Notes: generated by a model not told the origin, from the letters alone. Positions 35,653 through 48,335 are shown, counted from the first letter of the stretch. The stretch: 64,000 nt of DNA from Hyalella azteca (GCF_000764305.2 NW_025937404.1:1-64000); one strand, 5' to 3'. Numbers and translations: made by a program.

Positions 35653-36234
35653 AGAATGGTAAGAAAACGACCGGGAGACGAAACAAAAGAAGATCGGGGA
35701 GACGAAACAGAAGAAACCTTACATCACATCCTTCCGCGAGCTGAAATCACGGAGGCCGTCATTGAGAGTCAGGCGCGTAATCCAACCCAATTCAGAAAAG
35801 ATTTCGAAGAATACATTAATTTGCCAAAAATCAAACGAGTCTTTGAAGAACATTTGCTTGTCAATACAAACGTTAACGCAGACGTTGACGTTCCCTTGAA
35901 AACACCTCAATTTACTGGCACTATTCTATATAATTCAGTAAGCTGGTATTCAAACAATTTAGTGTACGGCCCAGCGCCTGAAAAGCGGAAAAATGACCCG
36001 AAAAATAGCCTTGACACAGAAATTCTTGAAGTGCAAACTGATGCGTATCAGAATGCCTCCTTGACGGCATGGGACGCTATCAAACCGGACAACGACAAAC
36101 GAGACTTTGGACAGTACCTAGAAGCTGTAAAAGATTTGACCCCGCCAGATGCAAGATGGAAGAAGGATCAAGATGGCAAATATGTTGCAATGCCTGCAAA
36201 TACTACTGCAAATACTACTGCGAATACAATGTGA
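35653..36234 (+). CDS. Last coding exon of the giant gene, HNH-nuclease-like domain
   Basis: This exon adds 193 residues and a stop. It opens with a basic, acidic-alternating linker (KRPGDETKEDRGDETEE). A LHHILPRAEI block follows (the HH pair starts at 35722), then SWYSNNLVYGPAPEKR with NDP after it. An HH pair followed by an Asn-Leu and a charged DP turn is the pattern of HNH/treble-clef nucleases in which the first His and the Asn position the metal and active site. The last His of a classical HNH is not obvious, so the fold and activity are inferred. The exon ends with an Asn/Thr-rich tail (NTTANTTANTM). An independent short gene starting at the ATG at 35608 is the alternative, but that ATG falls inside the predicted intron and the matching phase favours one transcript. 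Confidence 0.65.
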   Translation, partial: RMVRKRPGDETKEDRGDETEETLHHILPRAEITEAVIESQARNPTQFRKDFEEYINLPKIKRVFEEHLLVNTNVNADVDVPLKTPQFTGTILYNSVSWYSNNLVYGPAPEKRKNDPKNSLDTEILEVQTDAYQNASLTAWDAIKPDNDKRDFGQYLEAVKDLTPPDARWKKDQDGKYVAMPANTTANTTANTM

Positions 36235-36345
36235 AATATAATGCAAGAGCTGTGAATACTGATTTATGATAAGTGCGCATATATAGTTGTTGCTGATATG
36301 AATGTCGATACACAGTAATTTGGAGACAGCAGCACCACGCAACCC

Positions 36346-37020
36346 TCGTCCTGCCTGACGTCAGTCACCCTGCCTGACATCTGTCGTCCTTTGATGCCTT
36401 GTCTGACGTCTGTCGTCCTGTCTGACGTCTGTCGCCCTGCCTGACGTCTGTCGCCATGCCTGACGTCTGTCGCCCTGCCTAACGTCTGTCGCCCTGCCTG
36501 ACGTCTGTCGCCCTGCCTGACGTCTGTCGCCCTGCCTGACGTCTGTCGCCCTTCCTGACGTCTGTCGCCCTGCCTGACGTCTGTCGCCCTGCCTGACGTC
36601 TGTCGTTCTTGTCTGACGTCTGTCGCCCTCGCCTGGCGTCTGTCGTCTGTCGCCCTGCCTGACGCCTGTCGTCCTTGTCTGACGTCTGTCGTCCTGCCTG
36701 ACGTCTGTCGCCCTCGCCTGACGTCTGTCGTCTTTGTCTGACGTCTGTCGTCTTTGTCTGACGTCTGTCGTCCTTGTCTGACGTCTGTCGTCCTTGTCTG
36801 ACGTCTGTCGTCCTTGTCTGACGTCTGTCGTCCTGCCTGACGTCTGTCGTCCTGCCTGACGTCTGTCGCCCTGCCTGACGTCTGTCGCCCTGCCTGACGT
36901 CTGTCGCCCTGCCTGACGTCTGTCGCCCTGCCTGACGTCTGTCGCCCTGCCTGACGTCTGTCGCCCTGCCTGACGTCTGTCGCCCTGCCTGATGTCTGTC
37001 GCCTTCGCCTGACGTCTGTC
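36346..37020. repeat. Minisatellite, 19-bp unit, about 35 copies
   Basis: The unit is GCCCTGCCTGACGTCTGTC, with a second type CGTCCTTGTCTGACGTCTGT. It starts about 110 bp after the stop codon of the giant gene, so it may lie in its 3' untranslated region. No good AATAAA is seen between the stop and the array. Confidence 0.95.
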
Positions 37021-39039
37021 GCATCACAATCGTCAACGGTTGGGAGGGTGCGTGGTCAGCTCTCTCCAACCAGAACCTAGTCTCCAGGTTCAAGCCTACC
37101 AACGTTGTTTTGTGTTGTGGCCCGTACTGACGTAGAACATGTGGCCCGTGATAATCTGACCTCAGAGTGTCTACACGCGCAAAAACGGGGTTCAATACCA
37201 CTGGCAAACTGGTTTAAAAAAAAACGGATTAAATTTCGGTTTTTCATTAATTTATATTGATTTATTCATTATGGTCATTTGCATGTCATTTTGCGCTCAA
37301 TTGCAATTTTCATCACACGACTGCCGTAATGCTAGGAACGTTAGCGATATTTCGTTGACGGATTTATGCCAGGATCGTTTATCATTTAAAGCAGGTTTAT
37401 ATGTTCTTATCATTTATTGATGCATTGACATCTCATAGCATAATGATATTGGCGTTGAATGATTGTTGTCGATTCTTGCAAGGTTCTTGTCTGCAGAAAA
37501 TCTGAAACTGCTTTTTGAATAGGTCTGTCCAGAACGGACGTTGAAGCTTAGTAGCCACTGAACTTTAACCAGTCAGTGAGTTGGTGGTGAACTTTAATCT
37601 GTCTCCAGATGTTGCTGTACTGATACCTCAGGTATGTACGAAAATTAATGCACTCGAAATTAATAAAAATGAAGGCGGTTATCAGGGAACAACTTCCACC
37701 ATTCACAAAGTGAAGTTCAACCCATATCAATTGAGGGTAAGGGCAGTGATGACTTCACTCGTAGTTCGTAGGGTAAGGGAGGCCTGAAACGGATCGGAAT
37801 GTTTTCCGTTAAATTTGGTGGAAAAAATAGGTTCTCTTAATGAACGAACTGCTTTACAAACAGAGTTCCTGCACGAAATTAAATTCATAAGGCGGGGTTA
37901 CACTTGTATTCGCTTAGTTTGGGTTCTCCAAATGCATGGCTATGCTAATCACCCGGACCAGCCCCCGAAATTTTCTCTACTTCGATTATTTGAAAAAGTG
38001 CCCACTCACCTAAGTTTTGGTCTTGAATGCATTTTTCGAAACGAGTGTATATTTTTTCCTGACGGACGACACCGAAGTTCCTAGCATAGATTCCTGTCGT
38101 GAATCGTTTGGTCCGCTGTTCTAGCAAATACTGAATAGTGACAATGTTTATGTAATTCTTTGCTTTGGTACGTTTAAAACGTTTCATGGCTTGTCGTTTC
38201 TTTCCTTGATGCTATCGTATTGTTTTGCCTCGAATTGAGTTCCGTAATAAATGATCATCGTTGCACTTCGTAAATATTAAACGTGTGTTCTTATTTCTGT
38301 TTTCTGTAAACGTGTGCTGTTATTTCTGTTGTTCTGTTGATTATATCACACCAATTTATTGTGGGTTTGTTTCTTTCCAATTACATTTCCATATTTCCAA
38401 ATTGAATGTACTATACGAGTACATTCAAGTTCGTGTAGCCCTCATCTAAGGCTTTTAAGCAATTATATTCAATTTTTGTCTTCACCTTCACTAGAACAAG
38501 CTAAAATGATTTTTATTTAGGTGATCTAAATTTTGCGCTAATTTTGGTTTCTCTTTCAACGCACACAAAATGTTAAATCTCAATTCAACGAAATATTCGA
38601 GAAAAAACAATAGTTGAAGCCAGTACTTATTGCATGCACGTTGGGTAACTATGATACGAGTACATAACTAATACGTTGAACATGAATCCCGACTTAGAAC
38701 GGCGCAGAAATTGGCTAAGAACAAAAGATTTCTTTATTGAATATTATTATTATTGAAGAAACTAAGATAATATTATTATTGAAGATACTAAGAACAAAGC
38801 ATTGCTATTATGGCCTCGCCGTAGTTGTAATGAGATAGCATTCGGATGGCAATGAGAGTTGGATTTGCGCACTCGTGCATAAGGACAAAATGTTCATAAG
38901 TCTGTTCATTTAGGTTTCTTTAAATAGGAAATATTGTGGTGTCTAGATATAATCTACTATATTAATCTATAAGATATTCATGCTCATCACATTTACTGTT
39001 GGACTTGTATTGTAATGTTAGTTGCTTTCTTGTACGGAG
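37021..39039. other. No gene recognised
   Basis: Short frames at 37548-38187 on both strands and 38261-38449 show no motif. ATTATTATTATTGAAGA-type short repeats occur at 38735-38790. Confidence 0.3.
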
Positions 39040-39300
39040 ATAAGATTGCCCTATCCGGAGATAAAACGGATAATAATATTGCCTATAAGGCAATATTATC
39101 TCATTATAATAGATTAGAATAAGGTGAAATCTTAAAATATCTTAGAATCTTATTAGAATAGATATCATATAAGATTTAATAGATATCTAAGATAAGATAA
39201 GGCAATCTATATAGCTTATGTTGCCTCAAGATAATAAGATTGCCCTAACCGGAGATAAGAAGTTTTAAGGAGATAAGATTGTCCCTATTCTTTAATAAAA
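39040..39300. repeat. Low-complexity repeats of the GGAGATAAGATTGCCC type
   Basis: GGAGATAAGATTGCCCTATCC and close variants recur at about 39038, 39053, 39240 and 39275, with an AATATTATC-rich palindromic stretch between them. Confidence 0.6.
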
Positions 39301-41449
39301 TTGAACGCTTTCAATACGTATGTTCATTATGGTTGCCTTTGGTTGGGAAATTATGATGTATTTTCAATATATGTAAACTGTGTGTAATGAGGATTAGACG
39401 TGACTATTAGAATTGAATAGAAGTGTCTGCACTGAATTAATAGGCCCATTGCACTGAAGAAATAGGCCCATGGTCACCTGGCTTTCCAAACGAACTTATT
39501 TCGCTCAAACTTTAAAATTAATAATGCTGTCTTATTCGCTTCTTTTTTCAAACGAACTTTACCTACACAAATTTTCATGCAGTATAACAAAAAATTTTTC
39601 ACTAAATATCAATGAATATTTTGAATTTGCCTGGATTTTTTTGTAAATTCGTCCTTTAAATTTCGCACTTATGCCGAATAATTAATTAGTTGTTTGAAAA
39701 GTGCATAATGCAAACCTGAGTTTTCGCGTATGTCTTCTATTTGCGACATACGTGTTTTCAAGCTGATCTTTCAGAGCCTGAACTAAGTCAAATTGTTTTT
39801 GTACGTGATAACTTGATCACTGTTTCGATAGGTCGTTGAATTTTTACCTGCTTACTTCCTCTTGAAACTATTTTTCTCGAATTTTTGAAAATATGCATGT
39901 TGATTATGCACCTAGAAGGATTTTACTTTCGTTGTCACGCCATCGGTAGCCTTCACCATCTTTTGAGGGTAATTTTCGATAGCATCCTGATTTAATTCAC
40001 GTTCAGTTCAGGGAAAAAAGAAAATTATTCCTATAATTACGCCCTAGGTCACGCTTAGCAAGGATTAGGAGCCTGAAATTAAATGAAAAATTCACGATGA
40101 AAAGAACATTAATCCACTAATTGCCTCTCAGGTTGCGCTTAGCAAGGATTAGGAGCCTGAAATGAAAAATTCACGATGAAATTTACATTAATCCACAATT
40201 ACCCCTCAAGAAGGGACTTCTGAAGTCCTATGGGAAGTCGCGTTCCCAGGGAAAGGTTCCTGAGCGTCCCAGTGTTGAACTCGTGGTATCTTGTATACGA
40301 CCTTTCCTGAAAAATAATAAAAGTAATAAAATAAATGACTTTGATAAATGATAACAAAAATGTTTTATTATCATTTGATAAATGCTAATAAAAAATGACT
40401 TTGTACTAATAAAGACACACTATTTGATCTTGTATGGGTTACCCTGACAAGTTAGACCTGGGCGTACTATTAGCACAAATTAGATCATTCATTTTTCTGA
40501 ATGTACTATGAATTATTTGTTACAAGTTTGATTTCAGAAGCAACAAATATAAATACTTTGAACGTTAAACTTGCCGTAGGCTTCCTTAAGGGGAGCGTCT
40601 GGATAAAAAGGAAGGAATTGCGTTTTTTTGTGTTATAATTTCATTTTGTAGGGAGAATTATAACGAAGCTGCTGCAACAAACCGCGATGAGGTAGCTTCC
40701 ATGGTTCTTTGGTGAGGCCGTTTTAAACTTTTATAAAATTGACATTTTATAACTATTGTTTACAGATATTTTCTTAGTTAAATCCGGATATATAGATCAT
40801 TATACGCGTTAATTGTCATGTGTTTGCACTCGTTTTAGAGCTACAAACAAGACGCGTACTATGTATAAAGCTATAGTACCAAGGATGTACATGCAAGACA
40901 TTTTGCGTTAGGCCGTTTTGAATTTTTATAAAATGACCATTTTATAGAAATATAAATATATATATCAGAGAAATCACATTTATAGCCTATTATTTGCATT
41001 AAACTGAACACGAATAAGTCTAAAGACGTGCGATGGTATCAGTACAAGCAATTGGCAATGAGAAAGCTGGGGCTGCAGTATCAAGCAATTTTGCAGCATT
41101 TTCTTTTTATGTTAAGTTTTACTCATTTGGCTCCCCCGGAAAATTCAAATTTCCAAAATAAGCCATCCTAAAAATCTATCTCCTTCCATGATTTTCAAGC
41201 TACAACATTGAGAGACATACCATTCGATTTGTAAATAAAATATCTATCGATAATTCGGTCATTTTTTTATTTCGTTATATAGTTTGGATTATATATTTAG
41301 CATGGGGGAGAAAAATTGAAATCATCTAAAAATCCCCCCCCACCCACTCATCAAAAATAATAATAATTTGGAAAAAGTGGTAGGTCAATCGCTAGATATG
41401 GTTTTTAAAAATCAAATGATAAGTTTCTCGATGTTATAGCACGTTAATT
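39301..41449. other. No gene recognised; one 80-bp direct duplication
   Basis: The block CACGCTTAGCAAGGATTAGG plus ...CCTGAAAT...GAAAAATTCACGATGAAA is present twice, at about 40050-40105 and 40133-40190. The rest is AT-rich without coding signal. Confidence 0.4.
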
Positions 41450-41612
41450 GAATGCGATACATTTATACGATGGCCCCTTTTCTGCCGTTTTCTTTGAATT
41501 TCACGTTTTCTTTCATTATTTTCGAAAAATTTAAACGAACAAAAAAGTCTCAGATTTCTGTTTTACATATGTGTACCAAGTTTCAAAATGATCCGTCAGT
41601 AAATAAAAAAGT
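41450..41612 (+). repeat. Segment paralogous to 48180-48335
   Basis: Both copies contain TTTCTTTGAATTTCACGTTT-like, CGAAAAA, TCTGTTTTACATA, GTGTAC(C/T)AAGTTTC and TGATCCGTC, in the same order and orientation. This is the left part of a larger direct duplication that includes the unknown gene at 51.2 kb. Confidence 0.7.
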
Positions 41613-41934
41613 GACATAATTTTGATTACTAATAGCAATGTAGGCGCTATAAGCTCGAGTTCTGTGCGAATAAAAATTCACACAGAGATATTTCTTATTT
41701 ATAATATATTTAATAAATATATTACTTTTTTTTCCTAGGACGTTACACGTTCTCCAATGCCAAAAATTTAAAAGCAAGGATTAAACCACAAATGTTCATA
41801 TCTTTATGGAAAACGTTTCGGAGTCCAGCTCCATCGTCAGTTCGTAGAATCTATAATTTACATAGAAAGTCACAAATTAGTACAATTGAAAGCACAAAAA
41901 ACACAATTAAAAACCTAAACTTACAAGTACCAGA

Positions 41935-42026
41935 CTGGAGAATCGTAACGCTTAATTAATATATTCGTAAAGCTTATCTGGAGAATCGTAACGCTTAATT
42001 AATATATTCGTAAAGCTTATCTGGAG
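41935..42026. repeat. Tandem duplication of a 43-bp block
   Basis: CTGGAGAATCGTAACGCTTA then ATTAATATATTCGTAAAGCT is present twice in succession. The second copy borders the region homologous to the right flank of the hAT element. Confidence 0.9.
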
Positions 42027-42840
42027 AATAACTTCAAATAGATAATCTCCAATTACCCAGTAATTGATAATCTTCTATTGAAGTATAGCATGGGTACGGA
42101 TGTTTGAACGTAAGTTTCAGCTTGACATGTAGACATTCACAACACAAAACATAAAAGTATTCTTGTAACGAACCTATTCGCAATTATATGTAATTCTGAA
42201 AATTGAAATTATTTTGAATGCGTAGTTACGTCTTTCGCCAGGCCGTATAGGGCAGTGCAGCCTTTTTAAGGAGGCTACTTGGGGTTAAAAGGTGAGAAAT
42301 TTGTTCTTTTTAATATTCTTTTAACCTTTGGATATTTCACTATTGCCAGGTTGAGCTAGCACAATTTGTTCAAAGTTTAATAAAAGTTTTATTATAGTTG
42401 GTCATAATTTGAATGGTACGGAATCAGCCATTTAATGTATGGTTGAAATTTGCATATATAACATGACAAGCCAGCAAAATTCTATATATATTTTATCTGT
42501 TATCTTAACTAGGTGATTGGTTGTAAGCAAGAAGGCCAGAGTTTATTTCCATTAGTTGATCTAATGTTACCACTCATTTAAGTTTAATTAAATAATATCT
42601 AAAATAGCGTTGTTTAAGAGTTTTCACGTATCGGTCGGCAGGAATTCCCGTATTTAATACACAGTACAAATAATTTTATAGTCATAGGGACTTCGGACAT
42701 CAAGCAATGATCTCCTTTTTAACCGCAATCACAGCATCTCACCACGTAGCACGGTTAACTTTGACACATGGCTTGACCATTGTTTTATCTACAGGAACCC
42801 ACTGCGGAAAATGGCGACCCAGGAGCTGGCAAGTGAATAA
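41994..42840 (+). repeat. Direct duplicate of 50384-51225 (upstream region and start of the unknown gene)
   Basis: Both copies share ATGGATGTTTGAACG, AGTATTCTTGT-like, GAGAAATTTGTTCTTTTTAA and TTTAAGAGTTTTCA. They also share the acceptor CTACAG with AACCCACTG, and an ATGGCGACCCAG start followed by GGCAAGTGA. The match to the 51.2-kb gene stops abruptly at about 42833, where an inversion begins. Confidence 0.8.
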
Positions 42841-43229
42841 CGGCCTGAGTTACATTAAATTAGTAGTAAGGACAGAAACCAACAGGAATCTCTTATTATC
42901 CTCCTTGTATTCATTGGACATAGTAGAACTCAATTTAGAGCCTCAGGATTATAATAAACTTGACTAATAACTAACTTATGCTCTACCGACCAGAAACGGA
43001 CATGGTAATATACGTAAGCTATATTATGCCAGTCTGAGGCTCAACATCTGTCCCCGCAGTTGTTTGAACAAACTATCAAACCTCTCTACCTTTAATTGTA
43101 GCCGTACAGAATTAACGTGGTACTGTGACCAGGATGTTACTGTTGTTGGTGGCTTGGTGCTGTCATCGTAGTGTTGTGAACAGTGAATTTGAACTGTTTG
43201 AAGTTAATAATGGCAGACCGCGTCATTAA

Positions 43230-43975
43230 GAAGAGAGGTCAAAGAGCCGAGGTAACGAAGCAAAACCTCCTCTTGGAAACACGAACAAAGTTTACAATAT
43301 CGGCCAACTATGATGTAAGATGGTGAAAGATGAGGTAATATTCTCCATGTTTTGCTGAGGCGAACGTGTCATTCCCATTGTAAAACAAATTCCTGTAGTC
43401 TTTGAGCATACTGAAGAGGTTGCCCTGTCATCATCATCATCACTTCCACCGAAAATCTTAACAACTTGGTTATAAAACAGCTCCTGTTTCAAACCTTTCA
43501 CAAATTTTTCGTCATCTCGATCAAAAATTGTCCAACTTTCGACCTAAATCTTTTTCAATTTCTTCGTAATTTGACAAATAAAAATCCGTCTTGCAGGAGA
43601 TCGTCACAGTCAGAAGTTCCATGGTCTTCTGAAATGTAATTTTTCCCACCGTCTCCACTTTCTTGTTCGGATCAAAAGGTTCAAAATATTGCCGTCCTGA
43701 GAGTACAGGGAGTCGAACTTCTCTCTGGACTCAAAATAGCTTGAATGAATAATTCCCAGCGAAAACTCATAGTCCCCGTAACTGGATGCCTTCAGCTTCT
43801 GGGTGTGAACTCTGTCCCTTGACCAATCATCCAGCCCTTGGAGACATTTTATAACATCTTGATTTGGTCCATCCTTGTGTAAATAAACCTGGTCTGAGTG
43901 GTCAACCGCAAGAACAAGCGGTGCTTGCATCAAGGAGTAACTGCCGTATTCAAGCTTCTGCTGGACATCACTTCA
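43230..43975 (-). pseudogene. Broken, inverted paralogue of the unknown gene at 51196-51885
   Basis: On the minus strand from 43975 the frame matches the intact gene: LVLAVDHSDQVYLHKDGPNQ, LQGLDDW and KLKASSYGDYEFSLG. After frameshifts it continues with QELFYNQVVKIFGGSDDDDD and then a 3'-untranslated match (TTGTAAACTTTGTT). The start of this copy lies in the opposite orientation at 42808-42833, so an inversion separated the first exon bases from the rest. It cannot produce the full protein. Confidence 0.85.
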
Positions 43976-43999
43976 CTTTTAGTCTATAGTTTCCATAAG

Positions 44000-45943
44000 G
44001 TATGTATGACCATGAAAGCAAATTAGACTGCAACTGAATGAGTGTTAATTTTGTGAGTAATATAGAAAGCTATTTTATGATTAACAAGCCTGTATTTAGT
44101 TTGGACATAATTTATAAGGTTGCCTGTAAAAAATTACTTGCCATCTGAAGATAATTGCTAACACTTAAATTAACAAAAATTTGATCAAAGTCATTTACCT
44201 TAATTAAGTGACTGAAACCCAATCAAACAGCTGCTTAAAATTGGGTTATTGTTTACTTCTCATTCTCAATCGGAGAAAGTCAGGTGCGTTCGTCGTGAAA
44301 GCATGTGTGTGAACTGCGATCCCTAAGGTAACGTAACCGGTAAATTTTTGATTCATATTCTTATAAGTATTCATAACCTTTATTATTTGATTTGTTTCTG
44401 CTTTAACCCCACTGGCTTTCTCCCTCAGAGGTTTGCCAGTCCGCCTTGTTTTTTTTTCCTTTTTTTTTTTGTTTTGTTTGTCTACTCCATTTCTGTCAGG
44501 TATATTCGTCATCACAACTTCACAAGAAATCGTCCTCCGTCTTGATCATAGTCTTGCATGGGAGATACAGGCTGTCTTGCTGGGTCTGGGTTTGGTCCCC
44601 CAGCACCAGCAGCAGGCTCTGGCTCAGCAGCCTGCAGCCTCTCATAGCTACTGCTACTGTCAGTACTGTGGAGGTGGTGTCGGTGAGTTAGCTAGCTGAC
44701 GCTGAGTGTGCTGCAGTGATCATTGATGGAGGAGCATATTGCTATTGATGGTGGTTTTGTTCTTGAGGACTCTGATCTAGATAGCAGCATTGAGGCCACT
44801 CCTGTTGCTGTTGCGGGTAGACGCAAGCACAGGGACCGTGAAACTGATGGATCAAGTGAGAGTATCTCTAGCAATAGAGCCAAGTGTGCAGCTGTGGCCG
44901 ATACCCGCGAGGATAGTCAAATCCTTTCAAAGGTGCCTAATCAGACTAATCCTACCAATGCAAATGGAGCTTTGAAAGTGAAGCCATAGTGACAAAGCAG
45001 AGAGTTTTTTAGACTCTCCCTCAAGGCTCAAGGTGAGTGACGCCGTGAGTCAAGCATGGTGCAATTCTATAGGTTATTCAAAAGAACCTGGTCTTGTGTC
45101 ATTTTGAACCGATCAATGCTTCTTTACGGACCGATTGTAAAACACACCTTCACCGGCAAAAGCTTTCACACTTCTGAAGAAAGGTGAGCTGACAGCTACA
45201 CTGGCCGTGGGGTGTGGGTGGGCCTAATTTGAATTTGAATGCATGCATCGATTTGAAATCCTATAGACATAGTATACAAGTCATAGAGCCTAAATTTTTA
45301 ATATCTATAAAAAATGTACATTTCTGCATGGATTATAATGCTGTTAACACTAACAAACTTTGAATCATCTCTGATGCAAGAAATACTTGCTTAAATCATT
45401 TTATTTTCAATATAAGCGACTGGATGCAACAATTGGTTTGCAAGAACCAACATAGCCCTGAAGTTCTGAACAGCAGTAATTTCGAATTTTTGATCGACGT
45501 TAATTTCTAAATTAAAATGTATTTAGACAGTATTTCTTGCATCAGAGATACTGTCAAGTATTTCAATGCTAACAGCATCAAAATCCACACAGAAACGTAA
45601 AATTTTAATAGGTTTTACACTGAAATTTATGCTCCTATTCCAAAGAACTGAGACCAATTTCAGATCAAAAACGACTAAATTAAATCCATCGCGCTTTCTG
45701 GCATCTTCTCTCACAGCTGATTGCAGTTACAGTGCATTTTTTTAGCTTAAGTTGCCAATACGTATTTAATGTAGACATAGTCTTCCGTTGGTACAAAACT
45801 TACAAAATAACCTTGAATTATTGATTGCTAATTTCTTGTATTACGTAAATGTTTATGATTCAAATTAATCATAGAAGATTAGAAGTTGCGTCTCCATAAT
45901 TCCATGTTGAATTAAAATTGTTCATAGAAGGTTCACTTACTGA
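44000..45943. other. No supported gene; weak coding-like stretch at 44530-44990
   Basis: The plus strand reads QHQQQALAQQPAASHSYC followed by YCQYCGGG, and after a stop an acidic and Ser-rich 88-codon frame (44723-44989). No family is recognised and no splice framework is clear. An inverted word (TCTCTGATGCAAGAAATAC) pairs 45369-45387 with 45531-45551. Confidence 0.25.
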
Positions 45944-46290
45944 TGCCAGCGCTAGCAGCGGCAGGCAAATGAACTACTTTATTATTTAGTATCTAGACTA
46001 ATTATATAATAATATCGTATTCTGTTTAGGCACAGTCTCTTAAAGTGTTCCAGCAACATATTTTCCATTATTAATTATTTAAATATATTAACTTGTGATG
46101 CAGTAAGATATCAAATTGTTTGAATTCTAAACAAACATGGCGCATCCACATCCAGATCCTAGCGCCAGCAGTGGCCATTCAAGGAACTACTTTATTACTT
46201 GGTATTTTTACTATGATAATAATAATATATTATTCTGCTTAGGCACAGTCTCTCAAAATGTTGCAGCAACACATTTTCCAAAATAATAAA
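45944..46290 (+). repeat. Direct duplication, about 130 bp per copy, spacing about 205 bp
   Basis: Both copies contain AGCGC(T/C)AGCAG, GAACTACTTTATTA, TTCTG(T/C)TTAGGCACAGTCTC and AGCAACA(T/C)ATTTTCCA. Divergence is moderate. Confidence 0.8.
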
Positions 46291-47328
46291 TCAGACTTTA
46301 TTTTTATATAGAGTTTCAACAGTTTGATATATTTATATCAATTTCAAAACTTTATGTATTTCTAAAGGGAGTTGTGATGAGACCATGGGAGTTGAACCGT
46401 TGAGTTTAGACCATTGCAACTTGCAACAGGGGCCCAAGGGCCAAGGGCATGGGGCCTTGCGAAGGGTTAAGACCGCGGACCGCCGCACGGCTGTGGACCA
46501 ACATAAGTACCTCTCTTCATAGACTTCCACTATGCCCTCAAGTTAATTTTTGAATCCTATATCGCTATATGTCAGGATGGAATTCTAATTTCGAAGGTTC
46601 ATATATTATTTTGATTCACCAAGTCCAAGACCACTTTTTCTATCCAACATCGTTATTTGAGGCAAAAAATGAACTTCTTAAAGGCTTAAAACACATATGC
46701 TAACTTGCTCAGTTTCTATGAGGTACCTAATCACTTGGAAGTTGCATGCCTGCACCTTTCACCCAATAATTAAAATTAGATTTATAAAAAGTATTAGTTG
46801 GTTGAAAATGTCTCTTAAGTTGACTGCAATGAACTCAACTTCATTAAGTAATTATAACTACGCTGCAAAGCAGAGTTTTCCATCATGCACACTAAACACG
46901 CAATTCAGAGTTCAGACAAGCAGAACTACATAACACGTGGGCTAACATGATGCGACTGAATTAAATACCTAGCTTCTTTCTCGCATCCCGCTCCCGGTGC
47001 ATAATCTAGTGGGATGATCAATGCGGATGGTAACCGAGTCCAACTAATCATTCGTATACTTAGTGCAAGAGAATGAATAATTATATAGTCAAATGGGGTA
47101 AGACAGGATCACAGCCTTCATGGGGTAAGAAAGGACCAGCCCATATCATGCATTCTAATTGCACTGAATTTAATTTGATAGAAGAATATGTTAGAGCAAT
47201 CATTGCATGTCATTTCAGTGCTTGTTTCAACCCTCTTCTGCAAATAATGAATTTCTGGCTAATTTTTAAAGAAAACTTATGTAAAGAAGGGTCACAAAAT
47301 AGTTAACCCTGTTTGGGAAATAAGCTCT
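46291..47328. other. No gene seen
   Basis: Frames at 46333-46530 (minus) and 46697-47306 (plus) carry no recognisable motif. Confidence 0.3.
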
Positions 47329-48038
47329 NNNNNNNNNNNNNNNNNNNNNNNNNNNNNNNNNNNNNNNNNNNNNNNNNNNNNNNNNNNNNNNNNNNNNNNN
47401 NNNNNNNNNNNNNNNNNNNNNNNNNNNNNNNNNNNNNNNNNNNNNNNNNNNNNNNNNNNNNNNNNNNNNNNNNNNNNNNNNNNNNNNNNNNNNNNNNNNN
47501 NNNNNNNNNNNNNNNNNNNNNNNNNNNNNNNNNNNNNNNNNNNNNNNNNNNNNNNNNNNNNNNNNNNNNNNNNNNNNNNNNNNNNNNNNNNNNNNNNNNN
47601 NNNNNNNNNNNNNNNNNNNNNNNNNNNNNNNNNNNNNNNNNNNNNNNNNNNNNNNNNNNNNNNNNNNNNNNNNNNNNNNNNNNNNNNNNNNNNNNNNNNN
47701 NNNNNNNNNNNNNNNNNNNNNNNNNNNNNNNNNNNNNNNNNNNNNNNNNNNNNNNNNNNNNNNNNNNNNNNNNNNNNNNNNNNNNNNNNNNNNNNNNNNN
47801 NNNNNNNNNNNNNNNNNNNNNNNNNNNNNNNNNNNNNNNNNNNNNNNNNNNNNNNNNNNNNNNNNNNNNNNNNNNNNNNNNNNNNNNNNNNNNNNNNNNN
47901 NNNNNNNNNNNNNNNNNNNNNNNNNNNNNNNNNNNNNNNNNNNNNNNNNNNNNNNNNNNNNNNNNNNNNNNNNNNNNNNNNNNNNNNNNNNNNNNNNNNN
48001 NNNNNNNNNNNNNNNNNNNNNNNNNNNNNNNNNNNNNN
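47329..48038. other. Assembly gap (710 N)
   Basis: Run of N. Frames that appear to cross it are artefacts. Confidence 1.
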
Positions 48039-48179
48039 GAAAAAATGGAAAAATGCTTGTAAAAAAAACTAAAGCAAAAATAAAAAATCGGGCCATGTTA
48101 CTGCATTGGTATGGTCTTTACGAATAGAATGGTATATGTCTCATTGCTGTAGCTTCAAAACCCTAGGAGGAGATAGATT

Positions 48180-48335
48180 TCTACAGTACCCCCTTTTTTG
48201 TCCATTTTCTATGAATTTCACCTTTTCTATCAATTTTTCGAAAAAATCACAGGAACAAAAATGTCTTAGAATTCTGTTTTACATAAGTGTACTAAGTTTC
48301 AGAGTGATCCGTCCATAAACAAAAAAGCTTTTCTG
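48180..48335 (+). repeat. Second copy of the 41450-41612 segment
   Basis: See the paralogous words listed for the first copy. This marks the left end of the right-hand duplicate. Confidence 0.7.

Noticed and set aside
36479..37207. 242-codon Arg/Gln/Asp-rich minus-strand frame after the giant gene
   Set aside because: It is almost entirely the 19-bp array. No independent evidence for translation.
44723..44989. 88-codon acidic Ser-rich frame as a gene
   Set aside because: Start, neighbours and family are all unsupported. Listed only as a weak coding-like stretch.
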